A stretch of 64,000 nucleotides of DNA from Vishniacozyma victoriae (GCA_017654735.1 JADPYG010000088.1:1364001-1428000); one strand, 5' to 3'. Shown: positions 9,934-20,792, counted from the stretch's first letter. Translations and numbers: made by a program. Notes: generated by a model not told the origin, from the letters alone.

Positions 9934-10728
9934 CTACATGATCAAGCCGACACCCGCCATAGCAGCAGCAAGTACTACACCAGCCTGGGCCACTGGTCCA
10001 AGGGAGATCCCAGCAGTGACGTGTCCAGCGTTGGGAGCAGAGGAGGATGCCGACGGGAATGCACTGATTGTCAGCTCAGTGCCCGAAGATTCGAAAGGCG
10101 TAGCTTACCGAGCAGAAGTAGAGGAAGCGGCATTAGGTACCCCAGCCGCGGAGGTACTAGACATTGAAGAAGATGCTGAAGTCATGTTTCGCGCTACACG
10201 TCAGCTAAGTACTCATGGAGGTGGAAATAGGCATACTTTCTCCTTGTTCGATAGTGAATGAAGGGGTGGTAGCGAATACTTGCTGTTCATTTGAGGTGTT
10301 TACGAAGTTGACAATGTACCCATCCCTAGTTGTCAGTTGATAGTCCCTTACATGAAGCCGCCAACTCACCCAGCATTGATTCGAGGAAGAAGGATCCTGA
10401 CATAAGTAGCTGTAGCGTTTGCTTCTCATCAGCTTGGACCTTGCGGATCACCGAGCTGACTTACTAGAATCAGCAATTGACGTGTTTCCAGCCAACAAGC
10501 TTTGATCCTCGTTCGAAAGGTAGGTTCGGAAGAGGTATGTATCGGTCGTTGGGTCTGATAAGGTCCAGTTGAGGGAGACTGTATCGTTGGCGTACCAGAT
10601 CGTGTTGGCTGTGGGGTTTATGATGGAGATCGCAGCTGGATGTAAGCTTGTGCATAAGGCGAAAAAGGCAGCTTACCAGTGACGGCCGGAATACAGGGCA
10701 GAAGAGCAAGGAGAGTGTTGAGAAGCAT
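9934..10728 (-). CDS. Small GPI-anchored cell-surface protein with Kre9/Knh1-type N-terminal domain
   Basis: Six predicted exons (10728-10677, 10635-10465, 10421-10370, 10325-10237, 10193-10109, 10063-9934) encode about 192 residues. The N-terminus MLLNTLLALLPCIPAVT is a signal peptide. The next 100 residues (ISIINPTANTIWYANDTVSL, then NWTLSD and YIVNFVNTS) match the Ig-like Ser/Thr-rich GPI-anchored family related to Kre9/Knh1. A Ser/Ala-rich linker follows. The last 25 residues (GPVAQAGVVLAAAMAGVGLIM) form a hydrophobic tail typical of a GPI signal. NDT, NTS, NAT and NWT sequons suggest N-glycosylation. Members sit in the wall or on the outer plasma membrane; the molecular role is not established. 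The fifth exon is short and splice sites there are less certain. Confidence 0.82.
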
Positions 10729-11556
10729 TGTGAGAAGTGTAGAATCTAGGTAATTGAGTTGAGGAGAGTAGAGTCGTAGGTGTTGATGAAGATGAGGATG
10801 AAGTATTGATGATAGAGAGTTCAAGGAAAGGCCAGACTTTGTTGAAACCTAATCCCTTTGAACCAACGCACGGACCAAGCCGTAAGCAGTGCATGATTGA
10901 GCCGGAGTACGATTTGCAAAATGACGAGATCGTATCATTGCATACTGACCATCATGCTCATTCCGGCCTGCATGGGTAGACACTATTTTATCCAGCCCGG
11001 TTACGAGCCATGACTATAGCTAGGCAGAGACATGTTGTGTCAATCAACGTGAAGGAGGCGGAGGAGTACCTTAATGCCCCGCGTTTGGCCTCGTGCCTGT
11101 CTAAATGTCCCATGTGAACCCATTCGGGTTAGGAGACGAGAGGACTTCTGGTAGAGAAGTTCAATTGACTTCCAGTATTCTTCCCAATAACACCCAGTGT
11201 CTCTCAAATCGCTGGATATCACGTCTTTGTCAGCCTGGGCTCCCAACGCCGACGGTCATCAACCGATTACAAGGCTATCTTAGCCAATGCTGGCGTGATC
11301 ATGTTTAATGTCCGTTATTCATGGTCAGGTACGGAACTATACCGCAGATCCCACGGAGTTTGGCCAGTATCTCCGTCCGGGGACTGCTGTAGCCGTCGGG
11401 CTTGTTAATCGCTACTTGTCGAGCCACATCTTCTGACAAACGTCTTGACCATGGACCCCAACTATAAGAACTGCTCACGGTGTCAAGTCATGCATACTCA
11501 ACACATAAATCATCAAAGCCGTCCAATCACACAGATTCGGACAACTCCGCTCAACA
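10729..11556. promoter_or_regulatory. Divergent promoter region, no gene seen
   Basis: 828 bp between two outward-facing starts, the longest gap in the window. Short ORFs on both strands have no family features. A TATA-like ACTATAAGAAC lies at about 11460, roughly 95 bp before the reductase start. No RNA gene recognised. Confidence 0.4.
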
Positions 11557-12660
11557 ATGCCCAACAATCAATCTGAAGAACGACATCGAGTAGCTCTCGT
11601 CACCGGTTGCTCCGAACCGGACTCTCTTGGTGTCGCTACAGTCCAGCACCTCCACAAAGGAGGTTGGCGAGTTATTGCCACTGCCAGAAGAATAGAAACT
11701 ATGAAAGCTCTCAAGGCATCAGGTATTGAAGTGATTTCATCGCAGGGGTCGTGTTTTGGCGTGGTCGGAACTGATGACAGACGCTAGCGCTGGATGTCAC
11801 GTCACAGTCCTCGATTGACGAGGCAGTCAAAGCGCTCGAGGAGCTCACTGGTGGTCGTCTGGATCTACTGATCAATAATGTAAGGAGTTTCATGTCGATA
11901 TATGCGAAGCTGGTCAACGAGACTGATGTTCAGGCGGGAGTCAACGGCTCTGCAGCAGCGCTTGACACAGACCCAGCACAACTCGCGGCGATGTTTGATG
12001 TTAATGTCGTCGGACCGCTCAGAATGGTTCAAGCTTTCGCACCTGCTTTGGCCAAGACTACAAGTACATCGGCCAAACGTTCCAAGATCGTCAACATCGG
12101 TACAGTCATGTCAGGAGGAGCGCCTTGGCACACCGGATACGCGTCCACAAAGGTTAGCGCTCATCCAATCCGGTGAACTGGGACGAGACAACTGAAACTA
12201 ATAACCAGGCAGCACTGCAATCTATGAGTGATGTGATGAGGCGGGAATTCGTAGCAGTCGGCATCGATGTCATCACTCTCGAGCTCGGTAAGTCTCAAAT
12301 CTAGGCATGTTTGAGATGTACTGATGCACAGGACTCGTGAAAACAGCCATGTCGGCACAAACGAAGGACTTTGACCTAGAGTTTGATCAAGACTCGCCAC
12401 GTTGATCTGCACTGTTCACCAACTTTCCAGCGATCAGCGATACAGTCCGCCGAGAGTTCAAACAGGCCACCATGAAAGCCCCTACTGCCCAAGAGACCGC
12501 GGTCAAGATAGTCGAGGCTGTCGAGAAGGCTTCATCGCCCAGGAAGATCTGGTTGGGACAAAGCAACTTTTTGTTCAAGTGGATCATACCTTATCTTCCG
12601 GTATCAGCCGTGGACGGACTATGGGCCAAGGTCATGAGGATGGATCTCATGACCAAGTAA
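11557..12660 (+). CDS. Short-chain dehydrogenase/reductase, Ayr1-like
   Basis: NAD(P)H-dependent oxidoreductase of the classical SDR fold, closest in pattern to fungal 1-acyl-dihydroxyacetone-phosphate reductases. Predicted exons are 11557-11730, 11781-11879, 11934-12152, 12209-12287, 12332-about 12380 and about 12438-12660 (about 280 residues). Cofactor motif VALVTGCSEPDSLG starts at residue 12; the usual glycine cluster (TGxxxGxG) is altered to TGCSEPDSLG. GIETLALDVT is restored across intron 1, LLINNAG across intron 2, and the catalytic YASTK (Y160, K164) is present. The C-terminal FKWIIPYLP could associate with membrane. The fifth intron is uncertain: direct read-through hits a stop after DSPR, and two alternative donors are possible. 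Substrate cannot be deduced. Confidence 0.82.
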
Positions 12661-13105
12661 AGCTCGGCGAGTCGTTGGGGTATCGAAAGCATGGTATCAG
12701 TCAGTTCCGTGGGCGATCACGTAGCGTCAATATGTATCAGATGATTCTTGCTTGGGGGTGGTCAATAGAGCACAAAGTCGAGTACTGTCATTCAACAAGC
12801 TTGACCTTTTCGGGATATCAAATCAAGCGGCCCGGGATAGTGCAGCGATTCTGAACGAAGCCGACCGAGACCAGCCAGATCTTGTATGTCAGGGGGTAAG
12901 GTGGACACTTAGCTTGTATGTGCAGCATGCACAACCTTCACCATGCATGACTTCCTAAACCTGTTGATTCACCCGAGGCTTGAGACATACTCCACAAACA
13001 TAACCTCGAGGGCACCGTGAATCCGCCACTACTGCTGCCCTGAGCCTCCACCCAACCTCCCATTATACCATCTACCCACTTCACCGATATACAACCACAC
13101 CAAGC
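12661..13105 (+). promoter_or_regulatory. Intergenic region between the reductase and SGF73
   Basis: 445 bp holding the reductase 3' UTR and the SGF73 promoter and leader. Overlapping short ORFs show no family features. Confidence 0.4.
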
Positions 13106-14550
13106 ATGCCTCTCTCTCTGCGTGAGGCATCACCAGTACCTACATTCTCGATCGCCCAATTCTCTGCAGCTGGTCGGAATGAAGCTTCCACCCCTGTTGG
13201 TCAAGGGACCAATCCGGCCGAGTATATACTTGAAAAGGACCAGAACCTGTTTGGAGCTCAATTGCTTGTAATGGAACCTGGAAAGGCTTTATTAAGGTGT
13301 ACCAAGTGCTCTAAAGTCGTTTCAGAAGCTGCGGGGGCTGAACATATCCGTACGTCTGCTCTGGCTCTTTGGGACGGAGTTGATGTTAGGCATATGTAAC
13401 CATCTCCTCAATGGTACACCACTTTCCAACAAAAAGACAGTCAAGAAGACTGAATCAGTCAAGAGGAGAGCTAGTGAAGGTATGTCCACGATCAAGTGGA
13501 TGGATGTACCAGAAGTTGACACGTTGAAGGATCCGAGGAAACGGATTCACCAAAGAATAAACGTCAGAAACTACCTGATGATCTCGCTCAGATCCCACCT
13601 CTCCCATCTTTCAAGAACATGAAGAAGTCGGAGATTAAAAAGGTCAAGAAAGAGCGAGAGAGGTTGGAGAAGAAGGTAGCAAAGATTCAAGCTAAGAATG
13701 ACGCTCAAGAGCGGAAGAGGATGAGAGGTGAGTCACTCACTTCTGTACCAGTACGTGCTGATGGGTAGCGAGCGAACCGATCGACTTGGACAGACAATGT
13801 GGGGTGATCAATGACAAAGGTCTACCGTGCTCTCGATCCCTCACTTGTAAAACCCATACAGTCGGAGCGAAACGGTCAGTAGAAGGCCGTTCAAAAGCCT
13901 ACGATTCACTCTACCTCGAATGGCAACGAGCCAACAATCCCAACTTTAAAGAACCTCAGAAAGGGATTCGGAAGGACAAGACGGATACAGAGAAAAAGAA
14001 ACCTGGACGCAAGAAATGGGAGTTTAGTATGTCCAACATGGTTGGGGGGGATCATGAGGGTATAGGAGAGGGTGAAGAGGGTCAGAGGGAATTCGAGGAA
14101 ATGATAATGTTTGCCAAGATTGGTGGTGATCGATGTCGAGTGGCTATACAAGGATTTGGGAGTGGGTGGGATACAATGCCAGGTGGTCAAGTTCGAGCTG
14201 CAAAGCAAAAGAAGGCCAATGGGACCGCGCCGGCGACCACAAAGCTCGCAAATGGAACTGGACCCGCGATCGCCCCAGTCGCAGCAGGTGCCAATCCAGC
14301 ACTAGTCTCGACACCAGTAAATAAAGGCACAATCCCATTCTCGGTCGACGCGATCTTCAAAACGGCATTGACGGAATTTAATGGAGTTGGTGACACAATG
14401 ACGAAAGCATTAGCTACTCGAGCGGTAGATGGACATGCGGCGATGAAGGCGGGTGGGAGCAGGGGTATACCGCCTACAATGACTGCTGGAGTGGGTATGC
14501 GGCCAAGTGAGACTAAACAGTCTTCTATCTCGTTTACTGTAGCTACCTGA
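13106..14550 (+). CDS. SGF73: SAGA complex subunit Sgf73 / ataxin-7 homologue
   Basis: Subunit that anchors the histone H2B deubiquitinase module to SAGA. Exons 13106-13349, 13390-13479, 13530-13727 and 13769-14550 give about 437 residues. An N-terminal zinc-binding segment has CTKC (65-68) followed by His80, Cys84 and His86. The diagnostic SCA7 domain reads C-x9-C-x5-C-x2-H at about 188-207 (DRQCGVINDKGLPC, then CKTH), followed by SKAYDSLYLEW. A charged coiled-coil segment (KKSEIKKVKKERERLEKK) sits between them, and PKNKRQK is a likely nuclear signal. The C-terminal 130 residues are Ala/Thr/Pro-rich and disordered, without the polyglutamine of human ATXN7. Confidence 0.92.
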
Positions 14551-14715
14551 TATGTCTGAGGGTGTTGGAGTTGGTTGTAGCATTCGCATATTCTCCTCGT
14601 AGTCTTGTATCGCATTGTCCGTAGCATGTATCCGAGTCCGTCTATCCCGTTGCTGATCTGTGCTGATGGTCCTATGAGTTGGGGGTGGTGTGACATGTAT
14701 TCATACAACGGGAGT

Positions 14716-16073
14716 CTAATTTTGGTCCATCTGCTCATCTTCGGCGGTAATGGCCTCTTCTGGTGGTGCCTCTCCACTCTGCTCGACGGCTCCTCTAGCT
14801 TCCTCCACTTCCGGTCCCGCATCACTAGCAGCAACACTCCGTCTCGATCTCGTAGATAGACCCTGGGCTGTGGTCTAATTGTCAGCTCCAATCCACATCG
14901 GTAGGCATGATTTAGCTTACAGGTCCGTTCTTTCCTACATACGGTTTCGGTGGCGCTGCAGGTACCGAGGAGACAGCGGCAGCCTTCTTAGCCTCCTTCT
15001 CCTCGGCTGGGGCTTTGGGAGCTTTGGTCGTGTACTTCGCATTTGTTGGTGGTTTCTTGACTATTGCATTTGGAAATAAGGGGTTTGTAGAGTGTGCTAG
15101 AGGTGGGAGAATATCGGATCCTGTCATATCGAGTGGACCAGTCTCTTCGTCGTCCTCCAATGGATTTTCGTCATGTGCCTCTACCTGATCAGCTCTCTCA
15201 CTATGATATATTGGTGAAGACGCACGTTTCGCCGCTCTAGCTCTTAGAGCTTCCGACATGGGTATCGGCAGTGGAATGACATCTATCATTAGCTTCCTTC
15301 CTCTTGCAGACGTCGAAGGGAGAAGGATAAATAGGCTCAGGGAGAAGATTAAGCATCTTGTGGTGCAAGCACCTCAGAGCATAAGGATGATACATTTTAG
15401 GTTTTTCATCATCGCCTTTGTGGGTTGTGAAGGGGGTGGGGATGGGGTGGTACGTACCTCTTAAAAACTCGAATTCCTCTGAACGAGCTACCACGTTTGC
15501 TAATTTATCAGCTCTCTTCGCAACGGACGATTTGAGGTAGCTTACCCATATCCTTATAAGTGACCAATTTACGTTTATCTAATCTAGCTTTCGTGCATCC
15601 CTCCTCCATGAAATGTTTGATGAAATATTCCTTCCAGGTCAGCTTCTTTATAACCAATTGCAGGATTGGGCCTACAGTAGCAACGGAGACCATGAATGTA
15701 GCTTCACTAGTCAAGATATCTAGATCTTTATCGGCTTTACAGATCTTTTTGATCCTCGATATTGGGAATATGGTAGTTCCAGTCTGCTTTTCAGAGAGTG
15801 ATTGACGTTGTTTGATCACTCGTTTCGGCTTCGTTTTAGCTCCTGGATCTGTTGATGCCTCGGCCGCGTCTGCCATCATCAGCATGAGATATGCTGAGCC
15901 AACTTACCTATCTGTTCTTCCTCCTCTTCTTCCTCTTCCTCCTCCTCGGGCTCATCGTCTTGATCCTGATCCTCATCATCCGATCCACCATCTTCCGCCT
16001 GAGCCTGAGCCTGAGCTCCCAGTAGTTCCGACGTAGAGAATGTCGCTGGCGTCTCTTCGTATTCGACCTGCAT
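14716..16073 (-). CDS. Histone-fold protein of the Dpb3/POLE4/CHRAC15 group
   Basis: Six exons (16073-15908, 15869-15676, 15630-15546, 15499-15458, 15282-14921, 14874-14716) encode about 335 residues; an in-frame Met at 16091 would add six. Residues 30-55 are an acidic run. The NF-YC-like histone fold spans about 88-165: TTIFPISRIKKICKADKD, LTSEATFMVSVATEYFIKHF and KLVTYKDMANVVARSEEFEF. This pattern fits the H2A-like subunit shared by DNA polymerase epsilon (Dpb3/POLE4) and chromatin remodellers (CHRAC1). The long tail is Lys/Pro/Ala-rich and acidic, longer than human CHRAC1. HAP5/NF-YC is less likely because the SEEFEFL end fits CHRAC1 better. Intron 4 is 175 nt and appears to host a snoRNA. 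Confidence 0.82.
15283..15457 (-). other. Long host intron 4 of the Dpb3-like gene
   Basis: 175 nt against a typical 45 nt. Donor GTACGT and acceptor GATAG with TAAT-type branch. The extra length is accounted for by the candidate snoRNA in its middle. Confidence 0.75.
15333..15417 (-). ncRNA. Candidate intronic box C/D snoRNA
   Basis: Inside the 175 nt intron, on the host strand: terminal stem AGGC/GCCT at the two ends, exact C box ATGATGA (15406-15412), D' box CTGA (15074 offset: 15374-15377) and D box CTGA (15337-15340). Total about 85 nt. The 3' end lies about 50 nt upstream of the acceptor, the usual placement for processed intronic snoRNAs. Between D' and a weak C' (AGATGCT) is a small hairpin GGTG/CACC. 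The segment before the D box, GCTTAATCTT, is complementary to AAGATTAAGC in the conserved first 50 nt of 18S rRNA, though offset five bases from D. Target remains uncertain. Confidence 0.7.
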
Positions 16074-16091
16074 GCTGATGATGATGTGCAC

Positions 16092-16645
16092 AGAGAGGGA
16101 TGATGATACTGAAATTCCAGCACATGACTATACATTGGACGCGTCGCGATATTTGATTCCGGGCCACACTAATGCTTATGTAATATACTATCCAGGTACA
16201 GGGTGTTGTTTCAAGATGGTTCAACTACTTTATTGTTATCATATTAATCCCTTTTGCCCTGTACTCCGTAACATGCATACCTTATTGTACATACGACATC
16301 ACCTGCTATAGCATGGGAAAAGGGGGCGGTATCTCCTTGAAATCTAGATTTGGCTAGTTTGGTAGGCGAGGGTCGTTGTTGTTGGAGAATGCCGTATTGT
16401 TTCTTGCTCATGACGATTTTGACTTGATCTACTATATCTTCTAATCCATATAGGTCATCTACCACCACTACACTCAACATCTAGCAGCTTTATCAACCTC
16501 GACTGATTCCAGTAAATCAATCACCAAATCAAGATCGTCATCAGGAAAGGGATTGTTTCTAGTTGACTCATCTTCTACGCCTCCTCCGAATTCACATCAC
16601 GGATAGCGGAGTCATATACTCGACCACTCTCACGATATCTACGCC
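16092..16645. promoter_or_regulatory. Divergent region between the Dpb3-like and LRR genes
   Basis: 554 bp that should contain two promoters. It also holds a minus-strand open frame listed separately as a low-confidence small gene. Confidence 0.35.
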
Positions 16646-16664
16646 ATGCCCGACGAACGAGCAT
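16244..16664 (-). CDS. Possible small uncharacterised gene, antisense-overlapping the LRR gene start
   Basis: Not recognised. A 79-codon open frame ends at 16244 and contains protein-like sequence (KKQYGILQQQRPSPTKLAKS, then RFQGDTAPFSHAIAG). A three-exon model, 16664-16634, 16574-16479 and 16431-16244, keeps frame and adds an acidic segment (NPFPDDDLDLVIDLLESVEV), giving about 104 residues. Against it: the introns lack the usual CTGA/CTAA branch site, and the first exon overlaps the LRR gene start by 19 bp. A single-exon version from Met 16480 is the alternative. Confidence 0.3.
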
Positions 16665-19461
16665 CCACTCAATTCGGGTTTAAATCCCGATTCTCCCTCC
16701 TCTCCCTCCTCCCAGCAAGACATCCGCCTATTATCATATCCCACCCCGCCCCCGCCTTACCCACTCAAACAGTCCATCACGCTCGACCAGTCTTGCGATC
16801 GAGCGACAGGATCGAATCAAGCTATGGTCTCACCGACGATCCTTTTGATCAGGATTACAAGTCCTCCACAAGCGCTGGTGGAGTAAAGAAGAGAGAGAGG
16901 GATAGATCGTATAGCCTAAATGGAGGAAAGTTGGCCACTCCGAAAATCTTGAATCCTCGAAGACGACCTCCACCCCTCAATCTTGCTCGCACTAAAGCTG
17001 CTTTCCCGACCGTCAAGGGTGTCACGCTTGTCCGAGAGGACTCGCCTCGATCCTCCATCTCCCGCAGCCCGCCTGCGAAGACTATTCCGAAGAGGAATGA
17101 ATCATTACCTGTAGTGAGAGGGACTGGGGATTTGATGAAAGCTGCAAGTAAAGCTGGGAGGATGTTCAAATCCTCTTCACCGAAGATGGAAAAGAAGGAG
17201 CGTCCTCGACCCAAAGTTGCGCCACACGAGTCGTATGATTTCGTCACTTTGGAAGCGGAACATCGATATCCAAGTTGGAAAGGTGGGAAAGTCGATATTC
17301 GTCCTGGAGAACATATCCTTGCCGATCTCGTTCCTACCCTCGCCAGGAGTAAGAGTAGGAGCGCCAACCACCTCGCACCTAAACCTATGTTGGCTCGACA
17401 AGCGAGCTCGACCTACTCCCCATTGGACGATCAGTATGATAGTGTGCTACATAATGTACTTCTTACCCCGACCTACTTTGCTCCTTCGACTGCTCATCGA
17501 TCAACTACCGACTTGCTTGGTTCGAGGAACGACGCAAAGAGGAGGACATTGATGGACAGGGCCAAGGATGCTTTGAGAACTGTACCTACTGTCTCGGGTC
17601 GACAAAGACAACCAGAAGAGAAGGAAATGACTCGTTTCCCAGCTCTCAAAGTCGGTCGATCCGATACAATCACTCGACCAACCCCCAACTTTCGATCGAC
17701 ATCCGAGGAGAAGAGACAGAGGACGATCTCATCAGGTTCAGCTTCCGGATCATCCCTGTCCACCCCCTCGCCAGCGATTAGATGTGTGGTTGGAACACCA
17801 TACAAGAGGTCACCAGCATGGACGAACTCGAGAGACAGGGAGGAATCGGTGGGTTTCGAAAGGTCTAGTCCGACTGCTGCGAAGGGGAATGGAAAGAGAC
17901 CGCTAGTAGGGGTCAATGTGAGCTGGAAAGCTGGGGATGTAGATGGAAAGAGGAGTGTTAGTGTCAGTGAAGCGTGGAGGGAGAAGAAGCAGAAGGAACA
18001 GGCTATCAAGCGAAAGAGGATGATGTGGCGAGTGAGTCCATCTCGTCCTACAAGTGATCAAAGCTAATGAACAGTGTGGACTAGCTCTACTCTTCATAAT
18101 CCTAGCATCAGTCGCTATTGGTGTCCTGGTATCCCAGCTCACCGGCAAGAAAGCAGCTGCCTCAGCTACCTCCTCGACGTCCGACTCCGAGTCCAGCCCA
18201 TCGACCGAATCAACCACACCAAGCGCAACAGACCCCACCCTCCCTGCTCCCACAGCTACAGACGCTCCAGCAAATCTTAAATTCTGTCTTGAACAGTATT
18301 CCACGACCACGTCCAATCCCACTTCCTACCCTTGTTCCGAATGTGTCCCACTCCTAGTCTCGACTATCAATGATTTCGAGACGCCACTGGTCGGAGGAAA
18401 TTCGACCAATGTCGGTGCTGCGCTGCAGTTTTGTGCTTTGATGGACATCTATCGAGCTGCGCCTGCTTTAGATGCTCAAGGATGGGCGAAGGAAGGTGGA
18501 GTTTGTGGCTGGAACGGAATTAAGTGTGATCAGAGGGGGAGGGTGACGGATGTGTGAGTCTCTCGTCGCAATTTATGTCTGCTGCGCTGATGGACAGGGT
18601 CTTGGAATATCCCAATGTACCTTCCACACTATCTGATAGTCTAGGAAACATTGTCTCACTCTCAACGATCAAAGTTCTAGGCAATCACTCTATCCCAAGT
18701 AAGCCTCACCACAGATACAAGATCCAAAGCTGATATACAGGCGGAGAGATCCCAGGAAGATTATTCCAACTTCAAAACCTCACCGAACTCGATCTCGAAT
18801 ATACAGCCTTGACTGGTCCTCTGCCCGATAGATTCGATGGAATGCCAGCTTTAGAGTCATTGACGCTGGTGAATAATCAACAGTTGGGACCTAGTATTCC
18901 CGATCTAAGCTCTAATCGGGCTTTGGCTACTTTGCAAGCTATTTCTCCCCAGACGAGAATTGAAACTGATGTGTAGGGTCGTTACTGGACAAGGATTGAA
19001 AGGGACTGATTTCGATACTCCCCCTTCCAGCTTGACTTATATGTGAGTTTACTCTCACCTCTGATTGGCTCAGTGCTGATATCAGTGATCTATCATTCAA
19101 CAACCTCGAAGGACCAGTCCCATCCCTCATCCAGCTTACCTCCCTTGGTACACTGTAAGTCTTTCTTTCCCATCTTACGAGACGATGACTGATCAGAAGA
19201 TACATGACAAACAACAACTTCGCCTCACCCCCAAACTCTCTCCCAGTCTCCTTATCGACCTTATCCCTCACTTCCAACCCGGCCCTCAAAGGATCAATGC
19301 CATCGACCACTTGCTCAAACACCAATCTCCGATCTTGCGATTTGAGAAATACGGATCTTGCTGGCGCGGGCCTTATCTCGATTTCTAGCACGAGCGCCAG
19401 TGTTATTAGTGCTGTTGGCGGAGGAGCGGGGAGGGTCTGTGGTTCTTGTCGATTTACTTAG
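16646..19461 (+). CDS. Type II membrane protein with plant-like leucine-rich repeats
   Basis: Seven exons (16646-18031, 18075-18553, 18598-18698, 18741-18933, 18977-19042, 19086-19154, 19200-19461) encode about 851 residues. The first 460 are basic, Ser/Pro/Arg-rich and probably cytosolic. One membrane segment follows KRKRMMWR at about 463-484 (CGLALLFIILASVAIGVLV), so the positive-inside rule puts the C-terminus outside. A Ser/Thr/Pro stalk leads to a Cys-rich cap with WAKEGGVCGWNGIKCDQRGR, like the LRRNT_2 cap of plant receptors. LRRs then follow: IPGRLFQLQNLTELDLEYTA, LTGPLPDRFDGMPALESLTL, LTYIDLSFNNLEGPVPSLIQ. There is no kinase domain. The fourth intron (18934-18976) needs a GC donor. 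Role unknown; cell-surface sensing or wall attachment is inference. Confidence 0.85.
18934..18976 (+). other. GC-AG intron in the LRR gene
   Basis: Donor TT|GCAAGC and acceptor GTGTAG restore frame (LATL-VVTGQGLKGTD). No GT donor in the interval does so, and unspliced reading meets TAG. Confidence 0.7.
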
Positions 19462-19764
19462 TTCTCAGTCCATCAGGCGAGGGGATGTATTGCTGCTACT
19501 TTACGATTAGATACGATATGTGAATATGTATGGACACTACTTGAATTCTCCTCATAATCTCGCGGGTGGTGACTTGTCAATCCATAGTGATGACACTTCG
19601 AGGTACAAATCAATAGGACTTAACCCCAATCAGTGCTTCAGAATATGTCTTGTACTTTGATCACAGCGACGATTGCATGTGAACAGGTAAGGTGCGGCTA
19701 AGGTACATTGATCACCATCTATCAGGCCTGAGCACTAGTATAACAACTTTATTTAGTCCAGATC
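19462..19764. other. Convergent 3' region, no gene seen
   Basis: 303 bp between two stop codons; holds both 3' UTRs. Nothing else recognised. Confidence 0.4.
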
Positions 19765-20792
19765 CTACTGTCCCCAAGCTTCCTGAACTAGCTCTTTGAC
19801 AGTCTGAGGCCTGATTCCGGGGTATTTCTCGTTAAGAGATTTCGCGGGGTCCGACCTCAAGTCGAAATCTCCTCGGGCAAAGAGAAGCCCGAAAGACGAA
19901 AATAACCCCTGCATCGCTTCCTTAGGGAAGAAGGGGTAGGTGTGGGGATGTGAAGGTAATTCGGTAATTTTTCCTAGTTTGAGGGTATCGATTGAATCAT
20001 AAGTGACCTCGAACTTCGTTCCTCTGACATCCTCGGCAATCTTGACGAATTCGTTCCATGTGATCTTGTCCCCTGCAATGACCGAAATTTGCGTCCATGG
20101 TTTCGAATCGAGCACGAGCTCAGCTACGTACTTCGAGACGTCGGACGTGTGGGTGAAGACTATCGGTTCATTTCCAGTCCCGGGAATACCAGCTGCGTTC
20201 CCTTGAATATCGATAACGAGAGGTAGAGGGGTAAGATATGATTTAACTTTAGGTGCGACGTAGAAATCGGTAAATAGACCATTTTGGATACCGGTCCATT
20301 CGAGGTTTGTTTGCGAGATAGCATCAACAATCTGGACTTTGGTCTTGGCAACGGAGAAGATATCGAATTGTCTACATATCAGTCATCTTTCTCATGGACA
20401 AATAGACGGACTTACTCTTTGGTATATTCAATACCCCATAGACAGGGGATATATCGTTTGGTCACTGATGATTTCTCTGCGGCTTGAATTAAAGCAAGCT
20501 CAGGTTCCGGACCAGCATTGGAATCGACAGTGGAGATCAATGTATCAATCTTATGGCTCTCGAGGACGTTGACGACATTCTCCACGCTGGAGTAATCAAC
20601 AGCGACAATTGGGACTCCAATCTCCTTTTCCTTCTCTGGGTTTTCCTACATGATCAGCTTAGCTAGACCAAACAAGCGAGGACTCACCTTCCTAGCGAGG
20701 ATGATAATCTCAGATCCTCCTTTCGCTTTGAGAGCATCTACAAGTGCCCGTCCGAGGTTTCCGGATCCACCAGCTATAGCTACTACGACCAT
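19765..20792 (-). CDS. NmrA-like / isoflavone reductase-like NAD(P)-binding protein
   Basis: Rossmann-fold atypical SDR of the NmrA family. Exons 20792-20688, 20645-20416 and 20371-19765 give about 313 residues. The N-terminus VVVAIAGGSGNLGRALVDAL carries the GxxGxxG cofactor motif. FSVAKTKVQ and WTGIQNGLFTDFY match the substrate-side segments of the family. Upstream in-frame Met codons (20876) would precede the beta-strand by 28 residues, so 20792 is preferred. Members include redox sensors and reductases of aromatic or sugar-derived substrates; substrate and whether it is catalytic cannot be told. TATA-like ATATATGT lies near 20875. Confidence 0.86.

Noticed and set aside
11723..11787. Alternative reductase intron 1 from 11723 to 11787
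   Set aside because: It drops GIETL and gives KASALDVT; the 11731-11780 intron restores the family sequence GIETLALDVT.
14187..14891. Long minus-strand ORF (234 codons) opposite SGF73 3' end
   Set aside because: Runs across the SGF73 stop and shadows its Ala/Pro-rich tail; the real minus-strand gene ends at 14716 in another frame.
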